Below are positions 37,490-45,247 of a DNA stretch of 64,000 nt, piece after piece (the first letter of the stretch is position 1; each line of letters begins with the position of its first letter). Source of the stretch: Thermonema lapsum (GTDB lineage: Bacteria; Bacteroidota; Bacteroidia; Cytophagales; Thermonemataceae). The position numbers and the translations under genes are program-made. The notes beneath the pieces were generated by a model. It was not told the origin of the DNA. It did no database searches and saw only the letters and a program-made list of their open reading frames with translations. The DNA is taken from positions 558,001 through 622,000 of the forward strand of contig NZ_JAASRN010000001.1 of the NCBI RefSeq assembly GCF_011761635.1, read 5' to 3'.

Positions 37490-38947
37490 TCAACCCACGC
37501 TGCCTTCCAAAGAGATAGCCAGTAGTTTTTGCGCCTCCACGGCAAATTCCATAGGCAGCTGCTTGAGCACCTCTTTGGCATACCCATTGACAATCAGCGC
37601 CACGGCGGTTTCGGGGTCTATGCCTCGCTGTTGACAATAAAACAGCTGGTCTTCGCCTATTTTCGAGGTGGTTGCTTCGTGCTCTACTATGGCTGTGTTG
37701 TTTTTTACTTCTATATAGGGGAAGGTATGGGCACCGCACTTGTCGCCAATGAGCAGCGAGTCGCATTGAGAGAAATTACGGGCATTTTCTGCACGGCGGT
37801 GCACCTGCACCAAGCCACGGTATGAGTTTTGGCTCTTACCGGCAGAAATACCTTTCGACACAATGCGGCTGCGGGTGTTCTTGCCTATGTGAATCATCTT
37901 AGTGCCGGTATCTGCCTGTTGGTAGTTGTTGGTTACTGCCACCGAGTAGAACTCGCCTACAGAGTTGTCGCCTTTGAGTATTACTGAGGGGTATTTCCAA
38001 GTGATGGCAGAGCCGGTCTCTACTTGTGTCCAAGAGATTTTAGAGTTTTTGCCGGCACAGATGCCCCGCTTGGTTACGAAGTTGTAAATCCCTCCTTTGC
38101 CCTCTTTATCGCCCGGATACCAGTTCTGCACCGTGGAGTATTTGATTTCGGCATTGTCTAAGGCAATCAACTCCACCACGGCAGCATGCAGCTGATTTTC
38201 ATCGCGCATGGGGGCAGTGCATCCTTCCAGATAGCTCACATAGGACCCTTCCTCGGCAATGATGAGCGTGCGCTCAAACTGTCCTGTGTTTTGTGCGTTG
38301 ATACGGAAATAGGTAGAGAGTTCCATAGGACAACGCACCCCCTTGGGAATATACACAAAAGAGCCATCGCTAAATACCGCCGAGTTGAGAGCAGCGAAGA
38401 AATTGTCAGTGACTGGCACCACACTGCCCAAATACTTGCGCACCAAGTCGGGGTATTCTTGTATAGCTTCGCTGATAGGACAAAAGATGATGCCCAGCTC
38501 TGCCAGCTTTTCGCGGAAGGTAGTAATGACCGATACGCTGTCCATGACTGCATCTACTGCCACGCCGGTAAGGCGCTTCTGCTCTTCGAGCGAAATGCCC
38601 AGCTTTTCAAAAGTGCGGCGTAGTTCGGGGTCTACCTCGTCGAGGCTTTTGGGGCGCTTTTTTTGTTTGGGCGCCGCATAGTAAATAATATCTTGGTAGT
38701 TGATGGGAGGATATTGAATATTTGCCCAATGATGGGGCTCTTCCATTTTCTGCCACTGCCGGAAGGCATTTAGACGCCACTCCAGCATCCAGCTGGGCTC
38801 GTTTTTCTTATTCGAAATCAAACGAATAATATCCTCATTTAAGCCCTTGGGGGCGGCTTCTATCTCTACATTGGTCGTAAAACCATATTTATAGTCCGAG
38901 TTGATGTGTTTTTGCAAAACGTCGTCGGTTGAATGAGGCTTACTCAT
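37490..38947 (-). CDS. sufB: Fe-S cluster assembly protein SufB
   Basis: The 485-residue SufB is the main scaffold subunit of the SufBCD complex. Signature segments present are [20 protein letters not shown], the SYLEGCTAP motif and the C-terminal [22 protein letters not shown] with the cluster-ligand Cys region. It opens the operon. A putative -7 box (TAATTTTG on the minus strand, 38985-38992) lies about 40 bp upstream. The cysteine desulfurase and SufE/U are not in this window after sufD. Confidence 0.97.
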   Translation of the reverse strand: MSKPHSTDDVLQKHINSDYKYGFTTNVEIEAAPKGLNEDIIRLISNKKNEPSWMLEWRLNAFRQWQKMEEPHHWANIQYPPINYQDIIYYAAPKQKKRPKSLDEVDPELRRTFEKLGISLEEQKRLTGVAVDAVMDSVSVITTFREKLAELGIIFCPISEAIQEYPDLVRKYLGSVVPVTDNFFAALNSAVFSDGSFVYIPKGVRCPMELSTYFRINAQNTGQFERTLIIAEEGSYVSYLEGCTAPMRDENQLHAAVVELIALDNAEIKYSTVQNWYPGDKEGKGGIYNFVTKRGICAGKNSKISWTQVETGSAITWKYPSVILKGDNSVGEFYSVAVTNNYQQADTGTKMIHIGKNTRSRIVSKGISAGKSQNSYRGLVQVHRRAENARNFSQCDSLLIGDKCGAHTFPYIEVKNNTAIVEHEATTSKIGEDQLFYCQQRGIDPETAVALIVNGYAKEVLKQLPMEFAVEAQKLLAISLEGSVG

Positions 38948-38984
38948 AGAGTATCTTTCTTATTTAGACTAATTTCAATCACTG

Positions 38985-38992
38985 CAAAATTA
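38985..38992 (-). promoter_or_regulatory. Putative -7 promoter box for sufBCD
   Basis: On the minus strand this reads TAATTTTG, matching the Bacteroidota TAnnTTTG consensus, about 40 bp before the sufB ATG. No clear -33 box was found. Confidence 0.4.
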
Positions 38993-39034
38993 ACAAAAAT
39001 TCTCCGATAATGTTTCTTCTACATTGGAAAAATC

Positions 39035-39502
39035 TTAGTTATCAGATAATAAATGCGGTCTATTGAAACGCTCTTCGAGCGATATGAGTGTTTCGGTACG
39101 CTGCACACCCGGCAGTTTTTGCAGGCGGTCGTGCAGGAAAGTGCGTAGGTGCGCCGTATCACGGCAAATCGCCTTCAGAAAAATGCTGTAAGCTCCTGTG
39201 GTATAGTGCACTTCTACCACTTCGGGCATTGCCTCCAGCGCGTCGGCTACAGTCTCGTAGTAGGCGCTTTTTTCCAAAAATATGCCTATGAAGCAGGTGA
39301 TGTCGAAGCCGAGCAGGTTTTCAGCTATTTGGAGGCGGCTGCCCAATATGATGCCCGCTTGTTTCATTTTCTTGATGCGCAGGTGCACCGTACCCGGTGA
39401 GATAAACACACGTTCAGCTATTTCCTGATACGACAAGTCGCTGTTCTGCAGCAGCAGATTCAGGATGGCACGATCGACCTCATCTATTGAATATTTTTTC
39501 AT
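39035..39502 (-). CDS. Lrp/AsnC-family transcriptional regulator
   Basis: The 155-residue protein has an N-terminal winged helix-turn-helix (DRAILNLLLQNSDLSYQEIAE ... GTVHLRIKKM) and a C-terminal RAM/ACT-type ligand-binding domain. The latter has the TGAYSIFLKAICRD strand and HDRLQKLPGV. Members form octamers and sense amino acids. It is directly upstream of sufBCD (87 bp gap, same strand) and divergent from the tRNA-like RNA gene; whether it controls either is unknown. Confidence 0.92.
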   Translation of the reverse strand: MKKYSIDEVDRAILNLLLQNSDLSYQEIAERVFISPGTVHLRIKKMKQAGIILGSRLQIAENLLGFDITCFIGIFLEKSAYYETVADALEAMPEVVEVHYTTGAYSIFLKAICRDTAHLRTFLHDRLQKLPGVQRTETLISLEERFNRPHLLSDN

Positions 39503-39599
39503 AAGCGGCTCCTTTTTTTACAAAAAATTAAAAATTATTTACTAAAACAGCGCACAAACACAATAAAATCTATTTTTTTAAAAATTTAAATGAATAATT

Positions 39600-39630
39600 T
39601 TTAGCAAAAATAAACTTTGTTATATATTTG
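39600..39630 (+). promoter_or_regulatory. Likely promoter of the tRNA-like RNA gene
   Basis: TATATTTG at 39623-39630 fits the TAnnTTTG -7 consensus. Nineteen bases upstream is TTTA (39600-39603), one mismatch from the TTTG -33 box. Transcription would begin about 15 nt before the RNA's acceptor stem. Confidence 0.55.
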
Positions 39631-39651
39631 CAACAAGCAAAGACACAAAAT

Positions 39652-39797
39652 TGTAGGGTGATGAAATTGGCAGCCATGCCCGCCGGTCTCGCGGGTGGGG
39701 ATAAGGGAGAAAGTCGTCTGCCGGGTGCTTTTGGGCAGTCTGTGCCATGGCAGATGCACCTAACCGCCCCGTGGAGGTTCGAATCCTCCCCCTACAG
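39652..39797 (+). ncRNA. 146-nt tRNA-like RNA with giant variable region
   Basis: A perfect seven-base acceptor stem (TGTAGGG 39652-39658 with CCCTACA 39790-39796) is followed by discriminator G; CCA is not encoded. The D arm (ATG/CAT stem, loop AAATTGGCAGC) is Leu-type. The arm CCCGC/GCGGG (39679-39695) has loop CGGTCTC, which has G, not U, at position 33. The T arm is canonical (GGAGG TTCGAAT CCTCC, 39773-39789). Between them the variable region is 77 nt instead of about 15, closed by GGGG/CCCC. It has its own likely promoter and a strong terminator. It is not an ordinary tRNA, and I cannot assign a known RNA class. Confidence 0.7.
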
Positions 39798-39798
39798 C

Positions 39799-39829
39799 AA
39801 AAAAGCGCCCCTTGCAGGGCGCTTTTTTT
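39799..39829. terminator. Bidirectional terminator after the tRNA-like RNA
   Basis: AAAAAAGCGCCC and GGGCGCTTTTTT form a twelve-base perfect stem with a six-base loop, two nt past the RNA end. It also serves the convergent Nfu-type gene. Confidence 0.92.
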
Positions 39830-39857
39830 GAGGTATCGTTGTGCCAGTGAAGCAACT

Positions 39858-40100
39858 TTAGCCTATACTCACATTGACCGCCTCAATTGCCTTCACCTCT
39901 GGTACAGCCCTACGAATAGCTTCCTCTACGCCTGCTTTGAAAGTCATGGAAGACATAGGGCAAGAGCTACAAGCCCCCAATAGTTCCAGTTTTACTACTA
40001 GGTCGTCGGTTACTTCCACTACCCGTATATTGCCGCCATCGGTCTCCAAATAGGGGCGGATGTTGTCAAGAGCAGCTTCTATTCGTTCAATGATAGACAT
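39858..40100 (-). CDS. NifU/Nfu-type Fe-S cluster carrier protein
   Basis: The 80-residue protein is a stand-alone Nfu domain. ETDGGNIRVVEV and the cluster-binding CSSCPMSSMTFKAGVE motif (CxxC) are present. It carries Fe-S clusters from the scaffold to target proteins. The Mrp gene on the same strand ends about 60 bp upstream of its start, so the two are likely cotranscribed; together with sufBCD nearby this is an Fe-S assembly neighbourhood. Confidence 0.93.
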   Translation of the reverse strand: MSIIERIEAALDNIRPYLETDGGNIRVVEVTDDLVVKLELLGACSSCPMSSMTFKAGVEEAIRRAVPEVKAIEAVNVSIG

Positions 40101-40160
40101 AGTGTTTGCCTGTAAGTCAGTTACAAGGATAACATTATTTCCAATGAGGCTGTTCCTGTT

Positions 40161-41234
40161 TTAGACGGTTGTTTCGGCTTGAGCATTGCGCACTGCCAGT
40201 TGTTGTGCCAAAGAAGCCGCTATGGCGGCAAAAGCTTTCCCTACGGGATGCTCCTCTTCGATAGCAATGGGCGTGCCGACATCACCGCCTTCACGCAAGG
40301 CTTGCACCAAAGGCACTTCGCCCAAGAAAGGTATATCGAAGCGTTCTGCCAACACTTTGCCGCCGTCTTTTCCAAAGATATAGTATTTGTTTGCGGGCAG
40401 TTCGGCAGGCGTGAAGTAAGCCATGTTTTCAATCAAGCCCAAAAGAGGTACTTGTATTTGCGGCTGCCGGAACATGGCAATGGCTTTGATGGCATCGGCG
40501 AGAGCTACCTTTTGGGGGGTAGTTACCACCACTGCCCCGCTCAAGGGAATGGCTTGCACCAAAGTGAGGTGGATATCGCTGGTGCCGGGCGGCAGGTCAA
40601 CCAGCAGATAATCGAGTTCATCCCAATATACATCGCCAAAGAATTGAATCAGCGCTTTGCTTGCCATAGGTCCGCGCCACACAATGGCACTCTCTTCGGG
40701 GGCAAGAAAGCCCATAGAAATGACTTTCACTCCATGTGCCTGCACGGGGATGATGTATTGCTTGCCATCGATGTCTTGCACGGGCGGATGCTCCCCTTCC
40801 ACGCCAAGCATGGTAGGGATAGAAGGACCGAATATATCGGCATCTACGATACCCACACGGGCACCGGTTTTGGCTAATGCTACAGCAAGATTGACCGTAA
40901 CGGTCGATTTGCCAACGCCCCCTTTACCAGAAGCAATGGCTATCACATTCTTCACCCCCTGAATCAAGGGAGCTTTGGCTGAAGGTGCCACCTCAGCAGT
41001 CATGTGAATGTCGATGTTCAGGTCGTCGCCCAAATGACGGCGCAGAGCTTCTTCACAGTCATTTTTTATTTTTTCTTTCAAGGGGCAAGCGGGCGTGGTC
41101 AGCACTACGGTAAAACGTATTTGCTTGCCCTCTATCTCTACATCTCGTATCATATTGAGCGAAACCAGGTCTCCCTTCAAATCAGGCTCCGGCACGGTGC
41201 TCAAGGCTTGCAACACTTGTTCTTTTGTAATCAT
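40161..41234 (-). CDS. mrp: Mrp/ApbC-family P-loop Fe-S carrier ATPase
   Basis: The 357-residue protein has an N-terminal MIP18/DUF59 domain (about 1-90, including TPACPLKEKI) and a C-terminal MinD-like P-loop domain. The latter has a deviant Walker A IASGKGGVGKST and the LLVDLPPGTSDIHL motif. The usual CxxC pair near the C-terminus of ApbC is not obvious. Family members load Fe-S clusters onto apoproteins. ATG 41234 is chosen because the 20 upstream codons are not family sequence. It precedes the Nfu-type gene. Confidence 0.93.
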   Translation of the reverse strand: MITKEQVLQALSTVPEPDLKGDLVSLNMIRDVEIEGKQIRFTVVLTTPACPLKEKIKNDCEEALRRHLGDDLNIDIHMTAEVAPSAKAPLIQGVKNVIAIASGKGGVGKSTVTVNLAVALAKTGARVGIVDADIFGPSIPTMLGVEGEHPPVQDIDGKQYIIPVQAHGVKVISMGFLAPEESAIVWRGPMASKALIQFFGDVYWDELDYLLVDLPPGTSDIHLTLVQAIPLSGAVVVTTPQKVALADAIKAIAMFRQPQIQVPLLGLIENMAYFTPAELPANKYYIFGKDGGKVLAERFDIPFLGEVPLVQALREGGDVGTPIAIEEEHPVGKAFAAIAASLAQQLAVRNAQAETTV

Positions 41235-41318
41235 AGCTTTGATAAATTGTGTATTAAGAAGTACGGTGTATCTTGTTTTCTTACGAGGGCGCAATTTACA
41301 ACAAAAACGACTTGTGCC

Positions 41319-42296
41319 TTATGCACTGTTGTTGCCTTCTTTACCCTCGTATTTCTCATATGCTTTGATGATGGACTGCACCAACTTATGACGCACCACG
41401 TCTTGAGTGTTCAGCTCCACAAAGCCAATCCCCTTTACGCCACGCAATACCTCCATGGCTTCGACCAGCCCGGAGCGCTGCTTTGGTGGCAAGTCTATTT
41501 GCGATTGGTCACCGGTTACGATGACTTTCGAGTTGGGTCCCATGCGTGTCAAGAACATTTTCATCTGCATGGGGGTTGTATTTTGTGCCTCGTCCAGCAA
41601 CACAAAGGCATCGTTCAGGGTGCGCCCCCGCATGTATGCCAGCGGGGCAATTTCAATGACCCGGTTCTCTTCGTAAAATTTAAATTTTTCGGCGGGTATC
41701 ATGTCGTCTAAAGCGTCGTAAATAGGACGCAGATAAGGGTCCACTTTGTCTTTGAGGTCGCCGGGCAGGAAACCCAAATGCTCGCCAGCCTCGACGGCAG
41801 GGCGTGTGATGATAATCTTTTTCACCAATTTGTTTTTCAAAGCACGCACTGCCAAAGCTACCGATATGTAGGTTTTGCCCGTCCCTGCCGGACCCAAAGC
41901 AAATACCAAATCGTTTTCAAAAGAAGCTTTGACCAGCTGCATTTGATTGAGCGTACGTGGCTTGATGGGTGCCCCTTGCACGCCATACAACAAAATTTCG
42001 TCGCGAAAGTCTTCTAGTTCTTCTATTTGCCGCTCGTGGGAATGGTCTTCGCGCAGCAAGGTCTGCACCTTGTCCACGCTCAGATGACCGTAACGGTGGT
42101 AGTGCTCCAAGAGAGCTTGTATGATGGCGTTGATTTTGATGATTTCGGGCGGTCGTCCCTGAATGCGGATTTCGTTGCCTCGGGATATGATGCGGCTGGC
42201 AGGAAAAGCCGCTGCTACTTCTTTGATGTTGGCGTTGCCTACGCCTAAAAAGTCAACCAAGGATACGTTTTCTAAAATAATTACTTTCTCTATCAA
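41319..42296 (-). CDS. phoH: PhoH-family ATPase
   Basis: The 325-residue cytoplasmic protein has a KH-like N-terminal region (about 10-60, with NEIRIQGRP) and a P-loop ATPase domain with Walker A LGPAGTGKT (about 134-142). ITRPAVEAGEHLGFLPGD and DEAQNTT (Walker B) follow. PhoH-like proteins are linked to RNA metabolism and ribosome maturation. No ATG exists near the conserved N-terminus, so TTG at 42296 is the probable start. It is upstream of mrp on the same strand with an 84-bp gap. Confidence 0.92.
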   Translation of the reverse strand: MIEKVIILENVSLVDFLGVGNANIKEVAAAFPASRIISRGNEIRIQGRPPEIIKINAIIQALLEHYHRYGHLSVDKVQTLLREDHSHERQIEELEDFRDEILLYGVQGAPIKPRTLNQMQLVKASFENDLVFALGPAGTGKTYISVALAVRALKNKLVKKIIITRPAVEAGEHLGFLPGDLKDKVDPYLRPIYDALDDMIPAEKFKFYEENRVIEIAPLAYMRGRTLNDAFVLLDEAQNTTPMQMKMFLTRMGPNSKVIVTGDQSQIDLPPKQRSGLVEAMEVLRGVKGIGFVELNTQDVVRHKLVQSIIKAYEKYEGKEGNNSA

Positions 42297-42406
42297 GCGC
42301 TCTCTTGTTTTAGGTTTTGTGATGAATATTTTGGACTACACAAGCAAATTTATTCTTTATTTTTGATTCCTGAACAGTGATTTGATTAGAAAACACGAAA
42401 AAAAGC

Positions 42407-42703
42407 ATGATTGTTCGCATCGTTTGCATGAGCTTTGACGAAGCCCATATCGACACTTTCTTGCGGCTGTTCGACAGCTACAAAGAGCAAATACGCAGTT
42501 TTGACGGCTGTTTGCATTTAGAGCTGCTGCAACAAGAAAGCACCCCTTCGGTCTTTTTCACCTACAGCCATTGGCGCGATGAGGCTGCTTTAGAGAATTA
42601 TCGCCAGTCGGAACTCTTTCGTAAGGTATGGGGCGAAACCAAAAAGTATTTCAACCGGCAGCCGCAAGCCTGGAGCCTCAAACGACACCACTGCCTGCCT
42701 TAA
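42407..42703 (+). CDS. Small ABM/YgiN-type monooxygenase-fold protein
   Basis: The 98-residue protein has the dimeric alpha-beta barrel pattern of the antibiotic biosynthesis monooxygenase family. It starts MIVRIVCMSFDEAHIDTFLRLF, has FDGCLHLELLQQ in the middle, and SHWRDEAALENYRQSELFRKVW near the end. Members act as quinone/heme-related oxygenases or merely bind small aromatics; activity cannot be assigned. It is divergent from phoH. Confidence 0.83.
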   Translation: MIVRIVCMSFDEAHIDTFLRLFDSYKEQIRSFDGCLHLELLQQESTPSVFFTYSHWRDEAALENYRQSELFRKVWGETKKYFNRQPQAWSLKRHHCLP

Positions 42704-42796
42704 TTTTCAGCAGCAAAACCCAAAGAAAAAAGCTCTTTTATCTATTTGAAAGCAAAGCAGTTGCTGTTTTTTCTAAAAAAAATTTCTCAAAAATAT

Positions 42797-42827
42797 TTTG
42801 CGGTTTTGAAAAGGCTCTCTAAATTTG
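42797..42827 (+). promoter_or_regulatory. Consensus promoter of tRNA-Leu(CAA)
   Basis: TTTG (42797-42800), exactly 19 bases, then TAAATTTG (42820-42827): a textbook Bacteroidota -33/-7 promoter about 40 bp before the mature tRNA. It validates the consensus used elsewhere in this annotation. Confidence 0.8.
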
Positions 42828-42866
42828 CATCACCAATTCACGGAAAACCCAAGAGCAAAACAAAAA

Positions 42867-42950
42867 ACCCGGGTGGCGGAATTGGTAGACGCGCCAGACT
42901 CAAAATCTGGTGGTGGCAACACCGTGCGGGTTCGAGTCCCGCCTCGGGTA
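42867..42950 (+). tRNA. tRNA-Leu (anticodon CAA)
   Basis: The acceptor stem is ACCCGGG/CTCGGGT, the D arm has GGAATTGGTAGAC, and the anticodon stem CCAGA/TCTGG has loop CTCAAAA giving CAA. The variable arm is GGTG GCAA CACC, and the T arm GCGGG TTCGAGT CCCGC. The discriminator is A, and CCA is not encoded. All Leu identity features are present. Confidence 0.97.
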
Positions 42951-42953
42951 CTA

Positions 42954-42983
42954 AAAAACCGATGCTTGCTGCATCGGTTTTTG
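42954..42983 (+). terminator. Terminator after tRNA-Leu
   Basis: AAAAACCGATGC pairs with GCATCGGTTTTT around a five-base loop. From here to 43394 no gene is seen; the sequence becomes AT-rich toward the restriction-modification block. Confidence 0.85.
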
Positions 42984-43394
42984 CTTTTTTAAGCCACAGG
43001 CTTCTTTCTAAGTTTGTGCTTTTTGTGTTTCTGTTTCTTTGCCCTTGCTTTTTCAAGCGCAAGCGAGCAAGTTCTTTTCGATTTCTTTGTCGCTTAGCTT
43101 AAAATTACTCGCTACGCTCTAAGCGGCAGCCTACGCTTTTCGAAATGAGGGACGTAATTTTTTTTTGAACAGAAAAACCAATTTGGCTATTATCAAGGAC
43201 AGTTTTAGTAACTTCCTATCGCAAGCAATAAGCTAACAACACTACCCACAAGCACTAAAAAATTCAACCATTTCAAGTTAGTTCTCTTTCCATTCTTAAA
43301 CCCACATTGGTTTCCTTTCTGCAATGTTGGTGAGTGCATGAAAAAAGTAGCCGACATTAGGAAGCTATTTTTTTACACACTTTGTTGACATCCG

Positions 43395-44309
43395 TTATTT
43401 TTTGTTCTTTTTCAAAGATTGTTTTATTAAGCTCAAAATGTATTCTAAATCGTCATCATTTTGGATTTTTATTTCATAATCTCCATTTCCCCAGTGTCCA
43501 ATACCTGAAACGTCTTTTGCAATTCCTTTTGGGTCGTCAAGTTCGCCTTTAGCCAAATTGAGCCAAATTTTTAATGCCTTTCTTTGCGGTAATATATCAA
43601 CAACATTTCTTCCAGAAACAAATGCTATATAAAGCTTTGTAGGCTTAACTTCAAGATTGTCTAAATTCAAAATAGCAGATTTTAATTTCTCATAAAGCTC
43701 TTTTATCTCTTGGGTTGCATTTGCCAAATGCTCTTCTTCTGTATAAATTTTAATTTCTCTTGCTACTGTGTCAATGTTTGCATCAGATTTTGAAATGGTC
43801 TTTATACTTTCTTTTGCATCGGCTTTTCGTATTTGTTCAAACGATACAGTTCCATTCTCATAGCGTTTAACTTCCCATAATTCAATAGGCAAATCTTTAA
43901 AGTTTATCGCTTCCCTTTGATAATCGGTAAAAGATGGTGAAACAAACAAAACCCTCGACTGCGACCAATCGACATCGGTTTTCTTTAATGTCTTGCCGAG
44001 GTTTTCGTTAAACTCCAATATGAAATCTGCTTTATTATTCAGCATTAAAGATAAATAAGCGTATCCTTGGTCTATTACGCTAAAATTTTTATCCCGTTTA
44101 TATTCGATTATCACGAAAGCATTGGACTCTCTGTCAAAAGCAAGGGTATCGATTCGGAAGTTCTTCAATACAAATTCAGATTTTACAAGTTCAAGCCCGA
44201 ATATTGTTTTCAGGTTGTTTTCAGTCAATTCCTGAAGCTCCTTCTCAAGGCGAAACGGCTTTTCTTTAATGTATTCTAAATGATTCCCTATGATTTTATA
44301 TAGTGCCAT
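43395..44309 (-). CDS. PD-(D/E)XK nuclease-like protein with DUF5655-type C-terminus
   Basis: The 304-residue protein has an N-terminal nuclease-like core (Asp54 in FRIDTLAFD and Glu69-Tyr-Lys71 in VIIEYKRD). A C-terminal domain of about 100 residues (KLYIAFVSGRNVVDILPQRK, LKIWLNLAKGEL, IGHWGNGDYEI) matches the DUF5655 pattern. Such proteins are common in defence and restriction contexts. It is 63 bp downstream of the methyltransferase in the same orientation and equally AT-rich, so it belongs to the same acquired block. Its target is unknown. Confidence 0.82.
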   Translation of the reverse strand: MALYKIIGNHLEYIKEKPFRLEKELQELTENNLKTIFGLELVKSEFVLKNFRIDTLAFDRESNAFVIIEYKRDKNFSVIDQGYAYLSLMLNNKADFILEFNENLGKTLKKTDVDWSQSRVLFVSPSFTDYQREAINFKDLPIELWEVKRYENGTVSFEQIRKADAKESIKTISKSDANIDTVAREIKIYTEEEHLANATQEIKELYEKLKSAILNLDNLEVKPTKLYIAFVSGRNVVDILPQRKALKIWLNLAKGELDDPKGIAKDVSGIGHWGNGDYEIKIQNDDDLEYILSLIKQSLKKNKK

Positions 44310-44372
44310 TTGTTTCTTGTTAAAAATGTAAAAAATTCATAAGCTTTAATATTTGCAATTACTCGGCATTAT

Positions 44373-45245
44373 TTATAAACTTTTCTGGGTAGTATTTCTT
44401 TTTTCACATTCATCAAATAATGTTCTGATTTTTTGTTTTTTTGTTTCTAACGGATAGTTGGAAATAAACAGCTCGTTTCCTTTTTGGTTTCCGTTATTTC
44501 CTATGTTTCGCATTCCGTAAGTCAAGTTCCATTCTTTGATATTGGCAAACGAAAATAAATCTCTGATATATTCACTATCGTCATAAGTAACAAGCCATTT
44601 ATGATTGGTGCGCTTTAATACTTCTGCAAATCTTTTATGGTCGAAGATTTTATGTAAATTACCTTTTTTACCGTAAAGGGCAGATTTTGTTGCCGAATAA
44701 TATGGTGGGTCTAAAAAGATAAAAACATTTTCACCTTCTGCTTCGATGACTTCTTGATAATCAAGATTTGTGATTTTTGTATTATCTAAAATCTTTGATA
44801 ATGCTTTCACTCTTTCTATACTGGATTGCGTAAAGCGTTTATTATACGCTGCATTTGAGTAACCACCACTTTCGGTTGTTCCTGAAAATGTTATCCTGTT
44901 AATAACAAAAAATGCTGCTGCCTTATTTAAGGCATCAAACTTATCAATATTGTCAAGTAAATATTTGTATAATTCTTTACCAGCAGTTGCGTTATCGCGC
45001 CAATGTTGAATTTGTTCAATGAGTCTTTTAGGATTTTGTTGTGTTTGTTTCCAAAAATGATATAGATTTTCATAAATATCGTTTATCCAAAATTTTTTAT
45101 TTGGAAATTTTTGTTTGAGATATACAAAAACAGAACCACCACCTACAAAAGGCTCCCTAAATTCATCAAATTCAGGAATTAAAGGGGCAATGAATTTTAT
45201 GGCTCGACTTTTTCCACCGGGATATCTTAACGGACTTTTTATCAT
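44373..45245 (-). CDS. DNA adenine-N6 methyltransferase (D12/Dam class)
   Basis: The 290-residue enzyme has the class D12 opening SPLRYPGGKSRAIKFI, the SAM-binding REPFVGGGSVF (30-40) and the catalytic DPPY (179-182). It methylates adenine in a short recognition sequence, which cannot be read from the protein. It starts 2 bp after the endonuclease stop codon, an arrangement of a type II restriction-modification operon. Its AT-rich composition differs from the flanking genes. Confidence 0.93.
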   Translation of the reverse strand: MIKSPLRYPGGKSRAIKFIAPLIPEFDEFREPFVGGGSVFVYLKQKFPNKKFWINDIYENLYHFWKQTQQNPKRLIEQIQHWRDNATAGKELYKYLLDNIDKFDALNKAAAFFVINRITFSGTTESGGYSNAAYNKRFTQSSIERVKALSKILDNTKITNLDYQEVIEAEGENVFIFLDPPYYSATKSALYGKKGNLHKIFDHKRFAEVLKRTNHKWLVTYDDSEYIRDLFSFANIKEWNLTYGMRNIGNNGNQKGNELFISNYPLETKKQKIRTLFDECEKRNTTQKSL

Positions 45246-45247
45246 TT

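Noticed and set aside
39696-39772. A group I intron or archaeal-type intron inside a normal tRNA-Leu at 39652
   Set aside because: The inserted sequence is only about 66-77 nt, too short for a group I intron core, and lies in the variable arm rather than the anticodon loop. The remaining anticodon loop still lacks U33, so splicing would not restore a normal tRNA. Bacteria lack the bulge-helix-bulge endonuclease.
39652-39797. tmRNA, SRP RNA, 6S RNA or RNase P RNA
   Set aside because: The length, the real D and anticodon-type arms, and the absence of a tag reading frame or the conserved cores of these RNAs do not fit.
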